Positions 5,572-8,881 of a stretch of 8,881 nt of DNA are shown piece by piece (the first letter of the stretch is position 1; each line of letters begins with the position of its first letter). The DNA comes from DATCRE01 sp964235605. Its GTDB lineage: Bacteria > Bacteroidota > Bacteroidia > Cytophagales > Cyclobacteriaceae. The stretch spans positions 1-8,881 of the forward strand of contig CAXSCR010000099.1 in the NCBI GenBank assembly GCA_964235605.1, written 5' to 3'. A model generated the notes under the pieces. That model ran no database searches and was not told the DNA's origin. It saw only the letters and a list, made by a program, of their open reading frames with translations. Both the position numbers and the translations under genes were made by a program.

Positions 5572-5689
5572 ATCAGATTATGGTATTGCATTTAGAAAGG
5601 GCACTCAGTGGAATTTATAAGCAAGCCAGCGTTACAAGAACAATGTTGATTCTCCACTCTATTAATGTGAAGTTTAAAATTACAATTGA

Positions 5690-6598
5690 ATGACAGATAT
5701 TAGATTTTTTGATGTAATAATAGTTGGTGGTAGTTATTCAGGCCTTGCGGCAGGCATGGCGTTGGGTAGATCATTAAGACAGGTTCTGATTATTGATAGC
5801 GGCAAACCTTGTAATAGACAAACTCCTCATTCGCATAACTTCATTACCCAGGATGGGAGCACACCACAAGAAATTGTCATACTTGCAAAAGAGCAAGTAG
5901 AAAAGTATGATTCAGTAAGTTTTTTCAATGGCTTAGCGACAAGCGGAGTTAAAACTAAAGCTGGCTATGAAATTCAGATAGCATCAGATGAAAAGTTTCA
6001 GGCTAAAAAATTAATTTTTGCGACAGGCGTTAAAGATATGATGCCCGATATAAAAGGATATGCCGAATGCTGGGGTATCTCTGTGCTTCACTGTCCTTAC
6101 TGTCACGGATACGAAGTGAGACATGAAAGAACCGGCATATTGGGCAACGGAGAATATGGCTTTGAATTCTCCGCTCTTATTTCAAATTGGACAAAGGATC
6201 TAACACTATTTACAAATGGAACCTCTACGTTGACAGCAGAACAAACAGCGAAGATTAAAAGCCATGAAATAAATATAGTTGAAACAGAAATTGAAAGATT
6301 GACGCATACCGATGGCCGTATTCAAGAAATCATTTTTAAAGACGGTACAACAACTTCTATCAAAGCTTTATATGCAAGGAGTCCCTTTGAACAACATTGT
6401 ATTATTCCCGAAACGTTAGGGTGTGAGTTAACGGATGAAGGTTACATTATGGTGGATACGTTTCAAAGGACTACAGTTTCTGGAATTTTTGCATGTGGTG
6501 ACAATACCACGCGTATGCGTGCAGTTGCAAATGCTGTAGCAATGGGTACAACAGCCGGCATGATGGCAAATAAGGAAATTGTTTTTGAAGAATTTTGA
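5690..6598 (+). CDS. Thioredoxin reductase-like FAD/NAD(P)-dependent oxidoreductase
   Basis: This 302-residue flavoprotein of the class II pyridine nucleotide-disulfide family matches the length of low-molecular-weight thioredoxin reductases. An N-terminal FAD-binding Rossmann motif, DVIIVGGSYSGLAAG (8-22), is followed by the ATG motif (111-113) and a redox-active pair C135-P-Y-C138 in HCPYCHGYEV. The NAD(P)-binding GNGEYG motif (152-157) and the FAD-contacting GIFACGDNTTRMRAVANAVA (265-284) come next. The CPYCHGYE form differs from the CATC of classical TrxB. The HRRxxxR motif that grips the NADPH phosphate is absent: the equivalent segment reads LFTNGTSTLT. The coenzyme or electron donor may therefore differ, and the partner may not be thioredoxin. 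It could instead act on another disulfide or quinone-like substrate. The gene is the last of the AraC-linked cluster and is followed by a terminator-like hairpin at 6752-6803. Family confidence is high; substrate confidence is low. Confidence 0.88.
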   Translation: MTDIRFFDVIIVGGSYSGLAAGMALGRSLRQVLIIDSGKPCNRQTPHSHNFITQDGSTPQEIVILAKEQVEKYDSVSFFNGLATSGVKTKAGYEIQIASDEKFQAKKLIFATGVKDMMPDIKGYAECWGISVLHCPYCHGYEVRHERTGILGNGEYGFEFSALISNWTKDLTLFTNGTSTLTAEQTAKIKSHEINIVETEIERLTHTDGRIQEIIFKDGTTTSIKALYARSPFEQHCIIPETLGCELTDEGYIMVDTFQRTTVSGIFACGDNTTRMRAVANAVAMGTTAGMMANKEIVFEEF

Positions 6599-6608
6599 AA
6601 TTTAGAAT

Positions 6609-6705
6609 GGGGGCGTGCCTTCGTGCCTCAGGCCGGGCTATACATTACAAGTCCGGCCGCCCCTTAGCCTACACACTTCGGGCTTTTCATTTCTATCCCT
6701 CACGC
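6609..6705 (+). repeat. Interspersed repeat element of the GGGCGT...ATCCCTCACGC type
   Basis: This GC-rich block begins GGGGGCGTGCC and ends ATCCCTCACGC, a pattern I associate with dispersed intergenic repeats in Bacteroidota genomes. Inside, GGGGCG (6610-6615)/CGCCCC (6658-6663) and GGCCGG (6631-6636)/CCGGCC (6653-6658) can form a strong nested hairpin. A smaller AGCC (6666-6669)/GGCT (6681-6684) stem is followed by TTT. It begins 11 bases after the flavoprotein stop codon, between convergent genes, and codes for nothing recognisable. Copy number cannot be seen here. Confidence 0.55.
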
Positions 6706-6751
6706 AAAATCCCACGCACTTAACCTTTAAACGCTTCACCTCTAACTTTCG

Positions 6752-6803
6752 CGCTAGCGAGCGTTCAGTACGGAATCTAACTTCCGCTCTAGCGTTTGTT
6801 TTT
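6752..6803 (+). terminator. Terminator-like hairpin after the flavoprotein gene
   Basis: CGCTA-gc-GAGCG (6752-6763) pairs with CGCTCTAGCG (6785-6794), leaving a two-base bulge and a 21-base loop. TTTGTTTTT (6795-6803) follows. The T-rich tail gives it + strand orientation, so it would end the AraC-linked transcript before the convergent gene at 6809. The left arm includes the CGCGCTAGC core (6750-6758) shared with two other intergenic sites, so it may also be part of a dispersed repeat. Confidence 0.45.
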
Positions 6804-6808
6804 AAAAG

Positions 6809-7363
6809 TTATTCGGAGAGGCATTCATTCTCCCTTATTTTTCCTTTTATGTTGGTTGCAAATTTGTTCTTATCAAGTAAATCTAATAAGTCTAAGTTTT
6901 TATTCCAGATCCTTTTCCGTTGCTTCGATTTTCCTACAAACCATTCTCTATTTACATGTAGAGTTATAACCTGCTTATCATAATGTATAATTGAAACAAG
7001 TGTCGTTTTTGTCTGTAACCAATGACCAAGGCCTGTTCCGATTTTTAATTTTATAATTCTAACATCTTCAAAGTAAATTTCCTTATAATATTTCTTGGTC
7101 CTAACTATAAATTTATCATGGGTAAATCCTAAAATACCAACTTGATAGGTCTTCGATATTACTACTTCAAGTAGATAGAATAAAAGTGTAACACTTAAAA
7201 CAACAGGAGTAAAAAATATAAATTTATTTACATTTATAAAAATTTGCGGCGTAAGGACAAATATTAATGGTGTACCAAGTATACATGACAATATTAAAAC
7301 GCAACCAACAACATCCCTTGTCCTTCGAGTAAATTTTGCTTTTACGATTTGAAATACATACAT
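6809..7363 (-). CDS. Hypothetical membrane protein with two N-terminal helices
   Basis: I do not recognise this 184-residue protein. A basic N-terminus (KAKFTRRTRD) precedes two hydrophobic helices at about 18-38 and 48-70. The soluble remainder is rich in beta-prone stretches (FIVRTKKYYKEIYFEDVRIIKLKIGTG shortened here to its key part, YFEDVRIIKLK at 97-107; then KTTLVSIIHY and QVITLHV) and ends in a lysine-rich, helical tail. Two helices followed by a beta-rich domain with an F/Y-x-D-V/I-x-x-I-K-like strand is the layout of bacterial PH-like (YcxB/DUF304-type) membrane proteins. That is a guess from shape only. The DNA is more AT-rich than that of the neighbouring transporter. The gene runs in the same direction as the MFS gene 92 bases upstream but no shared promoter is evident. 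The ATG at 7363 is the only good start. Confidence 0.65.
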   Translation of the reverse strand: MYVFQIVKAKFTRRTRDVVGCVLILSCILGTPLIFVLTPQIFINVNKFIFFTPVVLSVTLLFYLLEVVISKTYQVGILGFTHDKFIVRTKKYYKEIYFEDVRIIKLKIGTGLGHWLQTKTTLVSIIHYDKQVITLHVNREWFVGKSKQRKRIWNKNLDLLDLLDKNKFATNIKGKIRENECLSE

Positions 7364-7455
7364 AAATATGCTAATAATAAAGGAGTGATCGATTTCATTA
7401 AGTTAATGAACAAATCAAAGAATAACTAGCAACATTAATAGCAGTAAAAGTCTGC

Positions 7456-8697
7456 TCAGGCCATCGCAGTATCCTCCAACGAATGTTGTGGTTTATCATT
7501 GTTGAACGTAAACAGAAATGCTATAGATAAAACAAATGCATAAAGGGCAAACGTTAACCAGATGCTTCGCCAATCGCGTACGTTGTTCTCTGTAAAGTAA
7601 TCTACCACGGCACCGCTAAGAATGCCGCCCATAAATGCGCCGACACCGTTGGTCATTAGCATAAACAAACCTTGTGCGCTTGCGGTAATTGAATGATCGG
7701 TTTCCTGTTTCATAAACAACGAGCCCGAAATATTAAAAAAGTCAAAGGCCATTCCATAGATAATCATAGAAAGCACTAACAAAATAAATCCTTCACCTGG
7801 GTCACCGAATCCAAAAAGGCCAAAACGGAGCACCCATGCTATCAAACTGAATAACATTACCTTTTTCATTCCAAAACGCTGTAGAAAAAATGGTATCGTT
7901 AAAATAAAAAGTGTTTCAGAAATTTGAGAGATCGACATCAAAATGCTGGGGTGCTGAACAGCAAAAGAATTCGGAAAATTGGTTGAGAAATCGTGGAGGA
8001 AGGCTTCACCAAACGTGTTGGTTATTTGCAATGCTGCTCCTAGGAACATGGCAAAAAGGAGAAACAAAACTATTTTTTTATTTCTGAAAAGCACGAATGC
8101 ATCTAACCCGAGTCTAGGTAGCAAAGAACTTTTTTGGCTATAGGAGGGAGGGCATGGTGGTAAAGTGAAAGAATATACGGCAAGTATTATTCCGCAAGCC
8201 GCGCTGATATAAAACTGAATAGGACTTACCGACCACTTCCCGAAGTCAATAACCCACATAGCACATATAAAGCCTACCGTTCCCCACACCCTGATTGGTG
8301 GAAAGTATTTTACGATATTAATTTTATTGTTTTGGAGGATGGTATATGATATAGAATTGTTCAGGGCAAGGGTAGGCATGTAACACATGGAATTTAGTAA
8401 CATAACCCAATACATGGTGGCGTAATCCTCAACACCCGCGGCATAGATTAACGAGCCCGCGCCAATGAAGTGACACATGCTATAGATTTTTTCAGCATTG
8501 AACCATTTGTCGGCCATAATTCCAAGCAAAGAAGGCATGATGAGCGAAGCCAGACCCATAGTAGCATAGATACTTCCTACCTGTGACCCACTAAAATGTA
8601 GCGTTTGAATTAGATAACCACCCAGAGAAATTAGCCATGCCCCCCAAACAAAAAATTGGAGAAAGTTCAATACAATAAGCCTGGTCTTTAAATTCAT
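7456..8697 (-). CDS. MFS transporter, nucleoside:H+ symporter family
   Basis: This 413-residue inner-membrane carrier is predicted to have about twelve transmembrane helices in two halves, joined by a loop near residues 180-200 (LPPCPPSYSQKSSLLPRL). The N-terminus MNLKTRLIVLNFLQFFVWGAW and the ISLGGYL and GIMADKWF segments are typical of the nucleoside:H+ symporter family (Nuc_H_symport, NupG/XapB-like) in the major facilitator superfamily. The matching motif in the second half is FGMKKVMLFSLIAWVLRFGLFGFG. Known members import nucleosides with protons. The exact substrate here is unknown, and no nucleoside-hydrolysing or kinase gene is visible nearby. The length fits the family (about 400-420) and the ATG at 8697 starts directly at the conserved N-terminus. 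The gene is intact and appears to be transcribed alone or with the small membrane protein gene downstream. Confidence 0.9.
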   Translation of the reverse strand: MNLKTRLIVLNFLQFFVWGAWLISLGGYLIQTLHFSGSQVGSIYATMGLASLIMPSLLGIMADKWFNAEKIYSMCHFIGAGSLIYAAGVEDYATMYWVMLLNSMCYMPTLALNNSISYTILQNNKINIVKYFPPIRVWGTVGFICAMWVIDFGKWSVSPIQFYISAACGIILAVYSFTLPPCPPSYSQKSSLLPRLGLDAFVLFRNKKIVLFLLFAMFLGAALQITNTFGEAFLHDFSTNFPNSFAVQHPSILMSISQISETLFILTIPFFLQRFGMKKVMLFSLIAWVLRFGLFGFGDPGEGFILLVLSMIIYGMAFDFFNISGSLFMKQETDHSITASAQGLFMLMTNGVGAFMGGILSGAVVDYFTENNVRDWRSIWLTFALYAFVLSIAFLFTFNNDKPQHSLEDTAMA

Positions 8698-8763
8698 AAT
8701 TTTAAAGTTGGTGGTTTACTCGTTGCTAAACGTGCAGGTTAGATCTTCAATTAAATTAAGACG

Positions 8764-8782
8764 CAAACTACAATAAAGTTTG
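8764..8782. promoter_or_regulatory. Inverted repeat upstream of the MFS transporter gene
   Basis: CAAACT (8764-8769) and AGTTTG (8777-8782) form a perfect 6-base inverted repeat with a 7-base spacer, 67 bases upstream of the transporter start. On the - strand it overlaps TAGTTTG, one base short of the TAnnTTTG -7 box. It could be an operator for a sugar- or nucleoside-responsive regulator, but short arms in AT-rich DNA also occur by chance. Confidence 0.25.
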
Positions 8783-8881
8783 TGACATTTTTTCTAATTG
8801 AGCTTACGATATAGGGAAATCGCTTGTATCGCGCTGTGCTAAATCCGTGAGATGGGAATTTGTTCGAGCATCCGTAAGTGC

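Noticed and set aside
5385..5693. Open frame of 102 codons whose TGA overlaps the flavoprotein ATG as ATGA
   Set aside because: Most of it overlaps the small membrane protein gene in another frame and its residues look random. Only the ATGA overlap is attractive, and the 37-codon non-overlapping tail has no recognisable content.
6615..6983. Open frame of 122 codons on the + strand
   Set aside because: It begins in the repeat block and runs antisense to the - strand membrane protein gene. Its composition reflects the repeats rather than a protein.
7440..7456. AGCAG/CTGCT hairpin at the end of the MFS gene as a terminator
   Set aside because: The stem is five pairs and the - strand sequence after it has no T tract.

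Overview
The window looks like a chromosomal piece from a Bacteroidota bacterium, most likely Cytophagales or a close relative. The support is a GbsR/MarR-type regulator of the kind common there, a DUF5362 membrane protein, a secreted WG-repeat protein, a nucleoside:H+ symporter-type MFS carrier, AT-rich DNA, almost no Shine-Dalgarno sequences, and two TAnnTTTG-type -7 boxes placed 24 nt before start codons. The assignment rests on family recognition alone. No tRNA, rRNA, CRISPR array or intact insertion sequence was seen.

Left part (1-2469, + strand). A GTG-started GbsR-like regulator (327-824) is preceded and followed by palindromes with the same core, ACTTTCA-N8-TGAAAGT. The second palindrome sits just before a remnant of the C-terminal end of a Tc-toxin A subunit (889-1322), which is broken by a one-base deletion near 1015. 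The remnant's stop codon overlaps the start of a small MNT-type nucleotidyltransferase (1322-1645) as TAATG. A hairpin terminator (1773-1808) closes this unit. A pentanucleotide microsatellite (AATTT, 5.6 copies) then lies directly upstream of a three-helix DUF5362 protein (2020-2469). This part reads as the scar of a larger, regulated Tc-toxin locus.

Middle (2470-5261). A ten-repeat WG protein with a signal peptide is on the - strand (2803-3930, start revised from 3999). It lies between two intergenic stretches that carry an inverted copy of the same GC-rich decamer. An AraC-family regulator follows on the + strand (4389-5261), with a sizeable stem-loop about 80 bases before its start.

Right part (5262-8881). 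The AraC gene is followed on the same strand by a 74-residue two-helix membrane protein and a thioredoxin-reductase-like flavoprotein with a CPYC redox pair. The promoter region between the regulator and the small gene holds a direct repeat spaced 21 bp just upstream of a -7 box, so AraC control of this pair is a reasonable hypothesis. A dispersed-repeat-like block of nested inverted repeats (6609-6803) separates these genes from two - strand genes: an unrecognised two-helix membrane protein and the MFS nucleoside symporter-like carrier.

The points most worth checking are the matched operators around the gbsR-like gene, the frameshifted Tc-toxin remnant coupled to an MNT protein with no HEPN partner, the promoter-proximal microsatellite, and the AraC/small membrane protein/flavoprotein cassette.
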